This document shows positions 26,190 to 35,364 of a stretch of DNA of 64,000 bases, one piece after another. The position numbers and the translations under genes were made by a program. Location: assembly GCF_019801015.1 (NCBI RefSeq), contig NZ_JAHVJZ010000004.1, positions 310,001-374,000 on the forward strand, in the 5' to 3' direction. Source of the stretch: Marinobacter nauticus. GTDB lineage: Bacteria; Pseudomonadota; Gammaproteobacteria; Enterobacterales; Shewanellaceae. Below the pieces are notes generated by a model. That model searched no databases. It was not told where the DNA came from and worked only from the letters and a program-made list of their open reading frames with translations. The stretch's first letter is position 1. Every line of letters starts with the position of its first letter.

Positions 26190-27812
26190 ATGACAACACA
26201 AGACTGGTGGCGGGGCGCGGTAATCTATCAGGTTTACCCGCGCAGTTACGCAGACACCAATGGCGACGGCGTCGGGGATCTGCCGGGAGTCATCGCCAAA
26301 CTGGATTACATCGCCAGCCTTGGGGTCGACGCCATCTGGATCTCCCCGTTCTTTAAGTCCCCGATGGATGACTTCGGCTACGACATCAGTGACTACCGCG
26401 ATGTCGACCCCCTGTTCGGCACGCTGGATGATTTCGACCGACTGCTGGAAGAAGCCCACAAGCGGGGCCTGAAAGTGATGATCGACCAGGTGCTCAGCCA
26501 CACCTCGGCACAGCACCAGTGGTTCCTCGACAGCCGGGAAAGCCGCAGCAGTGACAAAGCGGACTGGTACGTCTGGGCCGACGCTAACCAGGACGGTACG
26601 CCGCCCAATAACTGGCTTTCGATCTTTGGTGGCGGTGCCTGGCAGTGGGAGCCTCGCCGCCAGCAGTACTACCTGCACAACTTTCTTGCCAGCCAGCCGG
26701 ACCTGAACTTCCACCACCCGGATGTGCAGCAGGCGGTGCTGGATAACGTCGAGTTCTGGCTGGCCAAAGGAGTGGATGGCCTGCGTCTGGACGCCATCAA
26801 TTTCTGTTTCCACGATGAGCAGTTGCGGGACAACCCGGCCAAGCCGGTGGAAGCCCGCCAGGGCCGGGGTTTCTCAGAAGACAACCCCTACGCCTTTCAG
26901 TACCACTATTACAACAACACCCAGCCGGAGAACCTGGCCTTCCTTGAGCGGCTTCGTGCGCTGATGGACCGCTATCCCGGCACGGCGGCACTGGGGGAGA
27001 TCTCCTCGGAAGACTCGCTCGCCACTATGGCCGAGTACACTGAGGCTGGTCGCCTCCATATGGGTTACAGTTTTGAGCTGCTGACCAACGATTACAGTGC
27101 CGGTTACATTCGTCAGACCGTGGAAACCCTGGAGCAGCGGGTGGCCAATGGCTGGCCCTGCTGGTCGGTCAGCAATCACGATGTGGTGCGCGTGGCCAGC
27201 CGCTGGGCCCAGGGTGAGCCCAGTGACGAACAGTGCAAAATGCTGACGGCGATGGTGTGCAGCCTTCGCGGCAGCGTTTGCCTCTATCAGGGTGAAGAGC
27301 TGGGATTGCCTGAGGCTGAGATCCCCTTTGAGCTGCTGCAGGACCCCTACGGCATCGCGTTCTGGCCCAACTTCAAAGGTCGCGATGGCTGCCGCACGCC
27401 GATGCCCTGGGAACACAGCAGCGAGCACGGCGCCTTTTCCGACGCGACTCCCTGGTTGCCCGTGCCGCCCTGCCACAAAGCCCGCGCCGTGGATCAGCAG
27501 GAGAAGGCGGAAGACTCGGTACTCAACAGCTATCGCCGCTTTATGCAGTGGCGCAAAACTCAGCCGGCATTGGTCGCAGGCCGCATTCAGTTTTTGGATG
27601 CGCCGGAGCCCGTGCTGCTGTTTGTCCGCGAACAGGACGGTGAACGCCTGCTTTGCGGATTCAACCTGGGCGCTCAGCCCGTCTCCCTCGATTTGGAGCC
27701 ACCCGGTCCGGCTCTGACCGTACTGTCGGGCCACGGTCTCCGTGCTGCCCAACCGCAAGGCAATCAGCTTGTCTTCCCTGAGTACGGTGTTTTCTTTGCT
27801 CGCTTGGCGTAA
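26190..27812 (+). CDS. GH13 alpha-glucosidase, cytoplasmic (GH13_23-like)
   Basis: 540 residues with no signal peptide. GH13 signatures: WWRGAVIYQVYPRSYAD at the start, DQVLSHTS, GLRLDAINFCFHDEQLRDN with the nucleophile Asp near residue 200, LGEISSED with the acid Glu, and SVSNHDVVR. The FHDEQLRDN extension is typical of subfamily 23 glucosidases and transglucosidases. It would split imported maltose or maltooligosaccharides to glucose. GAGG is seven bases before the ATG at 26190; the ATG at 26184 is too close to it. It is divergent from the receptor operon and has its own operator. Confidence 0.93.
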   Translation: MTTQDWWRGAVIYQVYPRSYADTNGDGVGDLPGVIAKLDYIASLGVDAIWISPFFKSPMDDFGYDISDYRDVDPLFGTLDDFDRLLEEAHKRGLKVMIDQVLSHTSAQHQWFLDSRESRSSDKADWYVWADANQDGTPPNNWLSIFGGGAWQWEPRRQQYYLHNFLASQPDLNFHHPDVQQAVLDNVEFWLAKGVDGLRLDAINFCFHDEQLRDNPAKPVEARQGRGFSEDNPYAFQYHYYNNTQPENLAFLERLRALMDRYPGTAALGEISSEDSLATMAEYTEAGRLHMGYSFELLTNDYSAGYIRQTVETLEQRVANGWPCWSVSNHDVVRVASRWAQGEPSDEQCKMLTAMVCSLRGSVCLYQGEELGLPEAEIPFELLQDPYGIAFWPNFKGRDGCRTPMPWEHSSEHGAFSDATPWLPVPPCHKARAVDQQEKAEDSVLNSYRRFMQWRKTQPALVAGRIQFLDAPEPVLLFVREQDGERLLCGFNLGAQPVSLDLEPPGPALTVLSGHGLRAAQPQGNQLVFPEYGVFFARLA

Positions 27813-27822
27813 GCCATGTTAC

Positions 27823-27849
27823 GGCCCGCCTCGCGCGGGCCTTTTTTCT
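27823..27849 (+). terminator. Rho-independent terminator after the alpha-glucosidase
   Basis: GGCCCGC / GCGGGCC arms followed by TTTTTTCTTT, eleven bases after the stop codon. Confidence 0.85.
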
Positions 27850-27966
27850 TTCTGGCCATCCCCGCGCTTCCCTACTCCCCTCTTTTTCTGTCATTTTCTA
27901 TGCTTAGGGAACGTTCGATGCCGCGCAGCACGTTATAACAAGGCGGCACGAGATTGAGGGAGAAGA

Positions 27967-29553
27967 GTGATTGTCCGTTTGAGGTTTCTGTTGGCACTCG
28001 GCGCGTTGGTGGCGCTGCCCTTTCGGGCGGCGTCCACAGAAGATGCCCTGAACATCGAAATCTGCGGCCCGGACCCCACCTACGAATTCATCAGCCACAA
28101 CGTTTTTGACCCCACCCTGCCCGGTTACACCTGGGTGCATCGCTTCGCCAATCAGATACACATCACCACCCGCCCGGTAACGCTGGAAAACGAAGTGGTT
28201 GGTTTTACTCCCTGCGAGGAAGATGTGGACGACCTGTACGAGCTGGAGCGCCACCTGCGCAAACGTCCCTACCTGCGGGACGCCAGGGTCAGTGAACGAA
28301 CCAACAGCGAAGGCGAGCGGATCATCGATGTGGAGACCTGGGATACCTGGTCCCTGCTGCCCACCATCAGCTTCTCCCGGGAAGGGGGCGAGAATGCCGG
28401 CTCCTTTGGCATCAAAGACAGTAATTTTCTGGGACTGGGGATCGACACTGAGCTGCTCTACTTCAGCAATTACGAACGGACCGGGTACCTGCTGGACCTC
28501 AAAACCCCGCTGTTTTTGAAGCAAAACCTGAAGCTGGCGCTGCGGCTGGCCGACACCGATGACGGGCGCCAGGTGGCGTTTTCGCTGACCCGTCCCTTCG
28601 TCTCCAATGACACCCGCCACGCCTGGGGCGTGGCCTTCAACGACGAGAAGCGGGAAGACTCCATTCGCCAGGCCAATGGACAGGTTAATGAGTACGCGCT
28701 GGATGCCCTTCAGTACAACGCCTGGTTTGGTTGGTCCTTTGGTGAGCAAAATGACACCGTGTGGCGCTATCAGGTTGGGGTCAGCCGCGATGAGGCCCTG
28801 TTTTCAGCCATCGAAAACACCAGTCAGCTGCCCGAAGACCGGGACCGCCTGATCGGCTGGTTCCGGGTCAACGTCCACCAGGACCGCTTCACCAAACGCA
28901 CCAACGTGTTTCTGATCAACAGCTTTGAGGACATTAATCTGGGGGCTGATGCCGCCCTGCGCATGGGGTGGGACACGCAGATCGGTGGCTACGCCGTGGA
29001 TGGTCACCTCGCTTTTGGGGCCGAACTGCACCCCGCCCTCCTCTGGTTAACCCGGTTCAGCGGCGAAGCGGAAGAGCGGGAGGACGGCGATACCCGGGCC
29101 TACGGCCACTGGCGCAATGAGTTGTTCTTCCTCTTTTCCGACCCTTTGCGTTTCTACGCCAAAGTGGATCTGACCGGAGCGGAAAACGAGTACCTGGACC
29201 AGCCGGTCACACTGGGTGGCGACACCGGCCTTCGTGGCTATCCGTTGCAGTATCAACATGGTGAATGGCACTGGCTGAGCAGCGCCGAACTGCGCTACTA
29301 CCCCAATGTCACCCTGCTGCAGTTAGCCGAACTGGGTGCCGCGTTGTTCTACGATGTGGGGCGCAGTTACGGGGACAGCCCCTACCCCGGCAACCCTGCA
29401 GGCACGCTGCAGAGTGTCGGGACCGGGCTGCGTTTTTATCTGTCCCGGGCTGGCAGCCGCAATGTGATTCACCTGGACTTTGCCCGACCCATCAATGACG
29501 ACCCTGAGGTCAACCGCTGGGAGTGGCGGCTTGAGGTCAGAAATCATTTCTAG
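27967..29553 (+). CDS. Omp85-like surface antigen barrel protein
   Basis: 528 residues from a GTG preceded by GAGGGAGAAGA. A signal peptide ends near PFRAAS. One POTRA-like segment follows (LYELERHLRKRPYLRDARVS, then IIDVETWDTWSLLPTISF), and then a 16-strand-type barrel ending EVRNHF. TGLRGYPLQYQ resembles the conserved lid-lock RGY motif of Omp85 proteins. Unlike BamA it has a single recognisable POTRA-like unit, and the two Cys (ICGP and PCEE) may form a disulfide. Role unknown; it may help insert or secrete an envelope protein. Not obviously part of either neighbouring locus. Confidence 0.75.
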   Translation: MIVRLRFLLALGALVALPFRAASTEDALNIEICGPDPTYEFISHNVFDPTLPGYTWVHRFANQIHITTRPVTLENEVVGFTPCEEDVDDLYELERHLRKRPYLRDARVSERTNSEGERIIDVETWDTWSLLPTISFSREGGENAGSFGIKDSNFLGLGIDTELLYFSNYERTGYLLDLKTPLFLKQNLKLALRLADTDDGRQVAFSLTRPFVSNDTRHAWGVAFNDEKREDSIRQANGQVNEYALDALQYNAWFGWSFGEQNDTVWRYQVGVSRDEALFSAIENTSQLPEDRDRLIGWFRVNVHQDRFTKRTNVFLINSFEDINLGADAALRMGWDTQIGGYAVDGHLAFGAELHPALLWLTRFSGEAEEREDGDTRAYGHWRNELFFLFSDPLRFYAKVDLTGAENEYLDQPVTLGGDTGLRGYPLQYQHGEWHWLSSAELRYYPNVTLLQLAELGAALFYDVGRSYGDSPYPGNPAGTLQSVGTGLRFYLSRAGSRNVIHLDFARPINDDPEVNRWEWRLEVRNHF

Positions 29554-29571
29554 CGGATGGCCTCTCCCCCA

Positions 29572-29600
29572 CAAAAAAGCACCCCGCGCAGGCGGGGTGA
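29572..29600 (-). terminator. Hairpin between convergent genes
   Basis: CACCCCGC / GCGGGGTG arms. The minus strand has TTTTTTG after the hairpin, so it mainly ends the RelA/SpoT-like gene; it may also stop the Omp85-like transcript. Confidence 0.8.
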
Positions 29601-29636
29601 AAATTGGTTAGGAAGAAAAGCGGTGGAACGGTTGAA

Positions 29637-30404
29637 TCAGGCGCTCTGACGAACGCCGCTGAGGATTTGGTGCCAGGCACCGATATAGAGGTCAGTGGAC
29701 TGTTGAGACAGGCGTGCCATACGCGCGCTCTCTAGCTCAGAAAGGGGTTGCAGTTTGGCCCGGCGTTCCAGCTCCTGGATCTGCTCGTAGATGTCATGTT
29801 CCGGGCCATTCTTGATTTCCGCGATGGGAGCCAGGTGGATCTGCACCTCGGCCACCATGTCACTTTTGGGCAGACGAACCAGCAGGTTCAGGTCCCGGTA
29901 GCCATTGGCTTTGGGCTGCTTAAAACGGTTCTTTACCGCCACCACTTCGGCGCGGGCTTCCAGCTGTTCGTAAGCCGCCACCAGCGAGCCAATGTCATTG
30001 GCCACCAGGCTGGTGCGGGCCAGGTCGGTCAGGCGGCTGACGTCCCCTTCCAGTTCACCGTGCAGCTTGGCGTAAGCACGATCGCGGCTTTTGATGCCGG
30101 GCATCACAGCGTCAGTGTCGCTGATGACCGCCACATGGCGGGTCAGCTGGGCCAGCTCAAACTGGGCGGCGTTGGCTTGACGGTAGAGGGTATCGAAATC
30201 GGTGTGGCCTTGCTTCGCGCGCTTGTTGCGCTTGGCGTCGATGGCGTAGAGGTCTTTCAGGTCACGGTAGAAGCGCTGACTGTTGGCCTGAACATAGGCC
30301 GTGGTCGCGAGATTCGTGACGGCGCCGGTCTGAGGGGTGGCCAGAGCGCCAGGAGCCCGGCTGACCATAAAGAGCACCAGGGCCGTTTGCAGAAGCTTGA
30401 ACAT
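29637..30404 (-). CDS. Exported protein with RelA/SpoT-like nucleotidyltransferase fold
   Basis: 255 residues from the ATG at 30404 (AAGGAG five bases upstream; a longer in-frame start at 30458 is less likely). A signal peptide (MFKLLQTALVLFMVSRAPGALA) comes first. The core matches the (p)ppGpp synthetase fold: IKSRDRAYAKLHGE, VSRLTDLARTSLV (Asp of the RDxxGxR position), then VKNRFKQPKANGYRDLNLLV and VAEVQIHLAPIAEIK (Glu of EVQIR). The Arg after EVQI is His here. A C-terminal helical region follows. Known ppGpp synthetases are cytoplasmic, so the signal peptide is odd. Substrate and activity are unknown. Confidence 0.7.
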   Translation of the reverse strand: MFKLLQTALVLFMVSRAPGALATPQTGAVTNLATTAYVQANSQRFYRDLKDLYAIDAKRNKRAKQGHTDFDTLYRQANAAQFELAQLTRHVAVISDTDAVMPGIKSRDRAYAKLHGELEGDVSRLTDLARTSLVANDIGSLVAAYEQLEARAEVVAVKNRFKQPKANGYRDLNLLVRLPKSDMVAEVQIHLAPIAEIKNGPEHDIYEQIQELERRAKLQPLSELESARMARLSQQSTDLYIGAWHQILSGVRQSA

Positions 30405-30715
30405 CCAGACTCCTTGTTGCATTGCCGCATTTCGCAGCGTGAGTTTTATCGTCTTCATGACGACCTGACTCGATGGAGTCTCAGCTTACGTGGACGGTTC
30501 CTTCAAGGCTGCTAAAACCGTCACGAACATCAGATTGCGTACAGCTTTGTGACCACCGGACACACTTCAAACACCGACTTTTGCGGCACATCACACTTCA
30601 CGGCAGCGAACCCGAACTCTTCTCCTCTCCTGAAGATTACGGCCGGGCTCATCGCCCTGGCGAAATCGGGTTCTCCAATGGCGCTTTTGCCCGAGAAGGC
30701 CGATGGTTTCGAGGT
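30405..30715. other. Intergenic region upstream of the RelA/SpoT-like gene
   Basis: About 310 bases between the divergently placed gene and the ugd terminator. No coding sequence or RNA is supported. It should hold the promoter of the gene on the left. Confidence 0.4.
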
Positions 30716-30760
30716 CCGTAAACACAAGAAGCGCCGTTAAGGCGCTTCTTGTGTTTACGG
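30716..30760 (-). terminator. Very long perfect hairpin after ugd
   Basis: Two 20-base arms, 30716-30735 and 30741-30760, exactly complementary, with the five-base loop GTTAA. It starts 17 bases after the ugd stop. No long T-tract follows. The position suggests a terminator or transcript-stabilising stem at the 3' end of the long polysaccharide transcript. Confidence 0.7.
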
Positions 30761-30777
30761 GCAGAGCAGCGACAACC

Positions 30778-31944
30778 TCAGTCGCTACCAAACAGATCCC
30801 GGGTATAAACCTTGTCGGCCACATCCTGAATGTCGTCGGTCAGGCGGTTGGCCACGATAACGTCAGAGATGCGCTTAAACTCCTCAAGATCCCGGATGAC
30901 GCGGGAGTTAAAGAAGTCGTCCTCTTCCAGTACCGGCTCATACACCACCACTTCGATGCCCTTGGCCTTGATGCGCTTCATCACCCCCTGGATGGAGGAA
31001 GCACGGAAGTTGTCAGAGCCCGCCTTCATGATCAGTCGATGTACACCCACCACTTTCGGTTGCTTGGCTATGATGGCATCGGCAACAAAGTCCTTACGGG
31101 TACGGTTGGCATCCACAATGGCCGAGATGATGTTGTTTGGCACGTTCTCGTAGTTGGCCCGCAGTTGCTTGGTGTCTTTGGGCAGACAATAGCCGCCATA
31201 GCCAAAACTGGGGTTGTTGTAGTGGTTGCCGATGCGGGGGTCGAGACCCACACCCTCAATGATTTGACGGCTGTTGAGACCGTGGGTTTCGGCGTAAGAG
31301 TCCAGCTCATTAAAGTAAGCCACCCGCAACGCCAGGTAGGTGTTGGAGAACAGCTTAACCGCTTCCGCTTCGGTGGAATCGGTAAACAGTACCGGGATCT
31401 CCGGCTTTGCGGCCCCTTCAACCAACAGGTTGGCAAAGGTTTCTGCACGCTCGGAACGCTCGCCGACAATGATGCGGGAGGGGTACAGATTATCGTACAG
31501 CGCCCGCCCTTCACGCAGAAACTCCGGAGAGAACAGAATGTTTTCGCTGCCGAATTTTTCCTTAATGGAGCGGGTATAGCCAACCGGCACAGTAGACTTA
31601 ATCACCATCACTGCATCCGGATTGATGGCCATCACATCCTGAATGACCGCTTCAACGGACCGGGTGTTGAAGTAGTTGGTCTGGGGGTCATAATCCGTGG
31701 GCGTCGCAATCACAACGAACTGCGCGCCTTCGTAGGCCTCGTGCTTATCGACGGTAGCGCGCAGGTTAAGAGTCCGGTTGGCCAGAAAGTCTTCGATCTC
31801 GACATCTGAAATCGGCGATTGACCCGCGTTGATAACCGCCACCTTTTCTTCAATGATATCCAGGGCTACCACTTCGTGGTGCTGCGCCAGCAGTACAGCA
31901 TTGGACAGACCCACATAGCCCGTACCGGCAATCGCTATCTTCAT
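30778..31944 (-). CDS. ugd: UDP-glucose 6-dehydrogenase
   Basis: 388 residues from the ATG at 31944; the reading frame extends 18 codons further upstream but the NAD fold begins [32 protein letters not shown] holds the catalytic Cys, and [11 protein letters not shown] and KSTVPVGYT fit the family. It oxidises UDP-glucose to UDP-glucuronate using two NAD. UDP-glucose comes from GalU, encoded in the same block, so glucuronate is a likely component of the surface polymer. It lies at the end of the block, followed by the 20-base hairpin. Confidence 0.95.
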   Translation of the reverse strand: MKIAIAGTGYVGLSNAVLLAQHHEVVALDIIEEKVAVINAGQSPISDVEIEDFLANRTLNLRATVDKHEAYEGAQFVVIATPTDYDPQTNYFNTRSVEAVIQDVMAINPDAVMVIKSTVPVGYTRSIKEKFGSENILFSPEFLREGRALYDNLYPSRIIVGERSERAETFANLLVEGAAKPEIPVLFTDSTEAEAVKLFSNTYLALRVAYFNELDSYAETHGLNSRQIIEGVGLDPRIGNHYNNPSFGYGGYCLPKDTKQLRANYENVPNNIISAIVDANRTRKDFVADAIIAKQPKVVGVHRLIMKAGSDNFRASSIQGVMKRIKAKGIEVVVYEPVLEEDDFFNSRVIRDLEEFKRISDVIVANRLTDDIQDVADKVYTRDLFGSD

Positions 31945-32116
31945 TTCACTTATCCAACTGTCATTGTCACCACCGAACTGTCTCCGGCGTGAACTCAATG
32001 TCTCATCTTACCAACGGCTTCAGGCACCTGACAGTACCTTCACAACCACCGCTCAACTTTTAATCGGCCTTACCGAAACCATACTGGCCCCCTGAGGGCA
32101 CGTAACAGAATAAATC

Positions 32117-32143
32117 AAAAAAGGCGCCGGGTTGGCGCCTTTT
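32117..32143 (-). terminator. Rho-independent terminator after the wzi-linked barrel gene
   Basis: On the minus strand AAAAGGCGCC and GGCGCCTTTT arms with a five-base loop and a run of T. It separates the barrel gene from ugd, so ugd probably has its own promoter at about 31950-32110. Confidence 0.8.
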
Positions 32144-32160
32144 GGGGCGTTGGGCGTCCC

Positions 32161-32712
32161 TCAGAAGCGGTAACGCAGCATGGTAGAACCCCAGCCAAAT
32201 TTATCCCGCTTAAAGGGTACAGCTTTGTTAATACTGGTATCCGTACCGACGTAGCTCAGTTCAACGCTCAGCTCCCAGCTGGAACTCAGGCGATAGTGTG
32301 CCCCCGCTCCCAGGCCGTAGCCATAGCCGTTGGTTTCCCGATAGTAGCGTCCGGCACCACCATAAAAGCTGAGCGCCCAATCCTCACTCAGCTGATAGGT
32401 AAACTCACCGATGCGCCACATCAGCAGGTTGCCGGAGTTGCCCCAGCTCACCACATCATCCGCCACCAGTTCCAGACCGGTTCCCATGGTCCAGCGCTCA
32501 CTGATGGGCCGCACAATCCCAACCTGGATATTGGGCCGTACCGTCGTGTCGGAAAACTCTTCGGACTGACTGCCTCCGGAGTTGGAGTGATAGATCACAC
32601 TGGCCCCCACGCCCAGGTTCCAGTGCCAGGCCTCTTCCGCCTGAACCGATGCCGCCCCCATCAGGCCGGCAGCCAATACCGCCGCCATTGCGCTTTTGTT
32701 TACCACTGCCAT
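32161..32712 (-). CDS. Small outer-membrane barrel protein linked to wzi
   Basis: 183 residues. A signal peptide (AMAAVLAAGLMGAASVQA) is followed by amphipathic strands, ending STMLRYRF with the terminal Phe. Its start overlaps the end of wzi by 13 bases, so the two are co-translated. YHSNSG near the N-terminus looks like the PagL active-site motif but is at the wrong end of the protein. It may assist Wzi in surface attachment of the polymer; that is inference from position. Confidence 0.75.
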   Translation of the reverse strand: MAVVNKSAMAAVLAAGLMGAASVQAEEAWHWNLGVGASVIYHSNSGGSQSEEFSDTTVRPNIQVGIVRPISERWTMGTGLELVADDVVSWGNSGNLLMWRIGEFTYQLSEDWALSFYGGAGRYYRETNGYGYGLGAGAHYRLSSSWELSVELSYVGTDTSINKAVPFKRDKFGWGSTMLRYRF

Positions 32713-34175
32713 ATCAACTCACCCCGGAAGAATCCTTCGTCATACACGTTTTTGCCGCCATAGAGCCGGTAACCCCAGTCGTGGCCCCAGACCTTGCCAA
32801 AATAGCGCAGGTCCAGCTCCCTTCCGGTGCTGTAAGCCATCTCGCCGTAGTCTTCGTTCTCAATCTGACGGTAGGTGAACTCGTAACGGATCCCCGGAGC
32901 CTTTTGCCAGCCCAGTTTCACGGTTTGGGCCCTTGCTCCAACACCGTCATTAAAGACGCGGTCATTGGCGCCCCAGTGCCCCATCCCTATCCCATCATTG
33001 GTGTATCCATCACGGTAGATATGGTGGACATACCAGGCGTTTTGCCACTCATTAAACTCGTAGATAAAGGACCAGTCAGGACCGCCGGCCCACTCCGGCA
33101 GAAACGGAATGTGCAGACCCGCTGACATCGCCAGGTTACCCAGGCGGAAGTTGGAGTGCCCGGCAGTATCTTCACCGGCATACTCCATCAGAATGGCAAA
33201 GGGCACCGGGCCGCCAAAATTCATCCGGCTGCTGATGGAGGCGATTTGGTTACCAAATTCACAGGTGTTTTTTGGACCATCACAATCAATCATCCCACCA
33301 TTATCATTCCCCACTGGGTCCCAGAAGGCGTCCCAGATCGACTTCAGGTCCACTTCCCGGGAGCCGCCACCAAACTGCATGGTGCGGCTGCCGGCCAGGG
33401 TCCAGCCCTCGATGGGTTCGATACTCAGCTGAAAGCCCAGCAGCGCTGGTCGGCCATACTCCAGCTCATCGCCATAAACGATGTTGTCGGTGTACTCCAG
33501 GCGGGAAACGTACACCTCGTAGTGCAGATTCCAGAGGCTTTCAAAAGCCACCGGGTTGCTGAACCCCACGGAGAAGGAGGGGCGGGCATTGGTGGACACC
33601 AGCATGGCGGACTCGCTGAAGGGCGACAGCCAGTGCTCACGATAGCCGATGTCCATCTGGAAACTGTCCCAGCCCAGAGAGAGGTAGGAGCCCAACGGAA
33701 TGATGTCACTGTCGGTATCCGCCTGGGTTTGCCCGGCCGCCGAATCCAAAGCCAGACCGCCAACGGAAGCCACCAGCCAATCGTCATACCGGTACTGGGC
33801 GGAAAACGCCACTCGGTACTTGGAGTCCAGACGCTCGCCACGGGCATTGGGCATCACCTTGCCGTTGTCCGGGTTATCCGCTGCCGCCACGCCGATCTCG
33901 GCGTAAGTCACGCCCAGCGTTTGCTCGTAGCCAGCCAGGCCACGGTCGATCTCGCCGTACAATGCCGGCCACTGCTCTTTTACCGACTCCAGATGCTGAC
34001 GCACCTGCTTGACGTTATAGGGTTTGCGCATGGTGGGCAGATTGGCCACCACCACCAGCCGATCGATCTGGCCGTTAAGGTAACTGTCCTGAAGGGACAC
34101 ATAGGGCGATGCCGCCTGAACGGGCATCGCCAGCAGCGCGGTGGCCACCGCGCCGGCGAGCGTTAAACGTTTCAC
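32700..34175 (-). CDS. wzi: Capsule assembly outer-membrane protein (Wzi family)
   Basis: About 491 residues from a GTG at 34175, chosen because AGGGGAAG lies just upstream and the signal peptide (LAGAVATALLAMPVQA) then starts properly. An N-terminal helical part (LNGQIDRLVVVANLPTMRKP) precedes an 18-strand-type barrel (GFQLSIEPIEGWTLAGSRTM), ending GELIWQW. Family members are outer-membrane lectins that hold capsule on the cell surface. This supports a cell-bound capsule rather than only a free polymer. Confidence 0.88.
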   Translation of the reverse strand: MKRLTLAGAVATALLAMPVQAASPYVSLQDSYLNGQIDRLVVVANLPTMRKPYNVKQVRQHLESVKEQWPALYGEIDRGLAGYEQTLGVTYAEIGVAAADNPDNGKVMPNARGERLDSKYRVAFSAQYRYDDWLVASVGGLALDSAAGQTQADTDSDIIPLGSYLSLGWDSFQMDIGYREHWLSPFSESAMLVSTNARPSFSVGFSNPVAFESLWNLHYEVYVSRLEYTDNIVYGDELEYGRPALLGFQLSIEPIEGWTLAGSRTMQFGGGSREVDLKSIWDAFWDPVGNDNGGMIDCDGPKNTCEFGNQIASISSRMNFGGPVPFAILMEYAGEDTAGHSNFRLGNLAMSAGLHIPFLPEWAGGPDWSFIYEFNEWQNAWYVHHIYRDGYTNDGIGMGHWGANDRVFNDGVGARAQTVKLGWQKAPGIRYEFTYRQIENEDYGEMAYSTGRELDLRYFGKVWGHDWGYRLYGGKNVYDEGFFRGELIWQW

Positions 34176-34268
34176 GTTTACTTCCCCTGAAAAATGGGCG
34201 TACCCTCCCGGCACACCCTACCTGTCCCGCTTTGGGATTCGTTATTGTTTGCCGCTTATTGACTGGTC

Positions 34269-35279
34269 TTAATAGCCATCCGGATTATTGGATTGCCAGT
34301 TCCAGCTGTCCCGGGTCATCTCTGCAATACCCAATTTCGCCTGCCACCCCAGCTCTTTCTGGGCTTTGCCGGGATCCGCATAACAGGCGGCAATATCCCC
34401 AGGCCGGCGTGGGGCAATCTTATAAGCGATGGTTTGTCCGGACGCGGCTTCAAACGCCCGGACCATATCCAGCACCGAATAGCCACAGCCGGTGCCGAGA
34501 TTGTAAACGACCACACCCGGTGAAGTCTTAAGTTTTTCCAGTGCCTTAAGATGGCCATCCGCCAGATCCACCACATGGATATAATCCCGGACCCCGGTGC
34601 CATCATGGGTATCGTAATCGTCGCCAAATACCGACAGCTGCTCACGCTTTCCGACCGCCACCTGGGCGATAAAGGGCATCAGGTTATTGGGGATGTCATT
34701 GGGGTCTTCGCCGATCAATCCGCTGGGGTGGGCGCCCACCGGGTTAAAGTAACGCAGCAGTGCGATGTTCCAGCGCGACTCAGAAGCGTGCAGGTCCTGC
34801 AGAACCCGCTCCACCATAAACTTGGACGTGCCGTAGGGATTGGTGGTGCCCCCCACTGGGGTGCTTTCCAGGATCGGCAACTCCTGCGGGTCGCCGTAAA
34901 CCGTGGCAGAGGAGGAAAAGACCAGGTTGAACACGCCCGCCCGGGCCATGGCCTGACACAGAACCAGCGTGCCATTGACGTTATTGTCGTAATAGCGCAG
35001 AGGCTGCGCCACCGACTCACCGACCGCTTTCAGGCCGGCAAAGTGAATTACGGATTCAATATCGTGGCTGGAAAAGGTGTGGTCCAGCACGGCCTGGTCG
35101 CGGATATCGCCCTGAATAAAGGTCAGGGATTTGCCGGTAATCCGCTCCACACGCCGCAACGCTTCTGCTGAGCTGTTGCATAGGTTATCCAGCACCACCA
35201 CATCCGCGCCGCTTTCCAGCAGTGCCACCACTGTATGAGACCCGATATAGCCGGCGCCACCGGTTACAAGAATAGCCAT
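34269..35279 (-). CDS. galE: UDP-glucose 4-epimerase
   Basis: 336 residues from the ATG at 35279; the reading frame continues 56 codons upstream, over the galU stop, but the Rossmann start [20 protein letters not shown] is here. The catalytic YxxxK is in [11 protein letters not shown], with [11 protein letters not shown] before it. It interconverts UDP-glucose and UDP-galactose. With Glf it supplies galactofuranose, and with the Leloir route it allows galactose use. Its place after galU fits capsule precursor supply. Confidence 0.95.
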   Translation of the reverse strand: MAILVTGGAGYIGSHTVVALLESGADVVVLDNLCNSSAEALRRVERITGKSLTFIQGDIRDQAVLDHTFSSHDIESVIHFAGLKAVGESVAQPLRYYDNNVNGTLVLCQAMARAGVFNLVFSSSATVYGDPQELPILESTPVGGTTNPYGTSKFMVERVLQDLHASESRWNIALLRYFNPVGAHPSGLIGEDPNDIPNNLMPFIAQVAVGKREQLSVFGDDYDTHDGTGVRDYIHVVDLADGHLKALEKLKTSPGVVVYNLGTGCGYSVLDMVRAFEAASGQTIAYKIAPRRPGDIAACYADPGKAQKELGWQAKLGIAEMTRDSWNWQSNNPDGY

Positions 35280-35364
35280 GATTGCCCAATGTCCTATATG
35301 GGAAAGAGCCACTGCACGAAACTCAAACTCTAATGGGCTCCGGCAGTGGACAAGAGGGGAAAAC

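Noticed and set aside
32161-32712. PagL-type lipid A deacylase
   Set aside because: YHSNSG resembles the PagL active site but is near the N-terminus, not near the C-terminus as in PagL, and the supporting Glu region is not evident.
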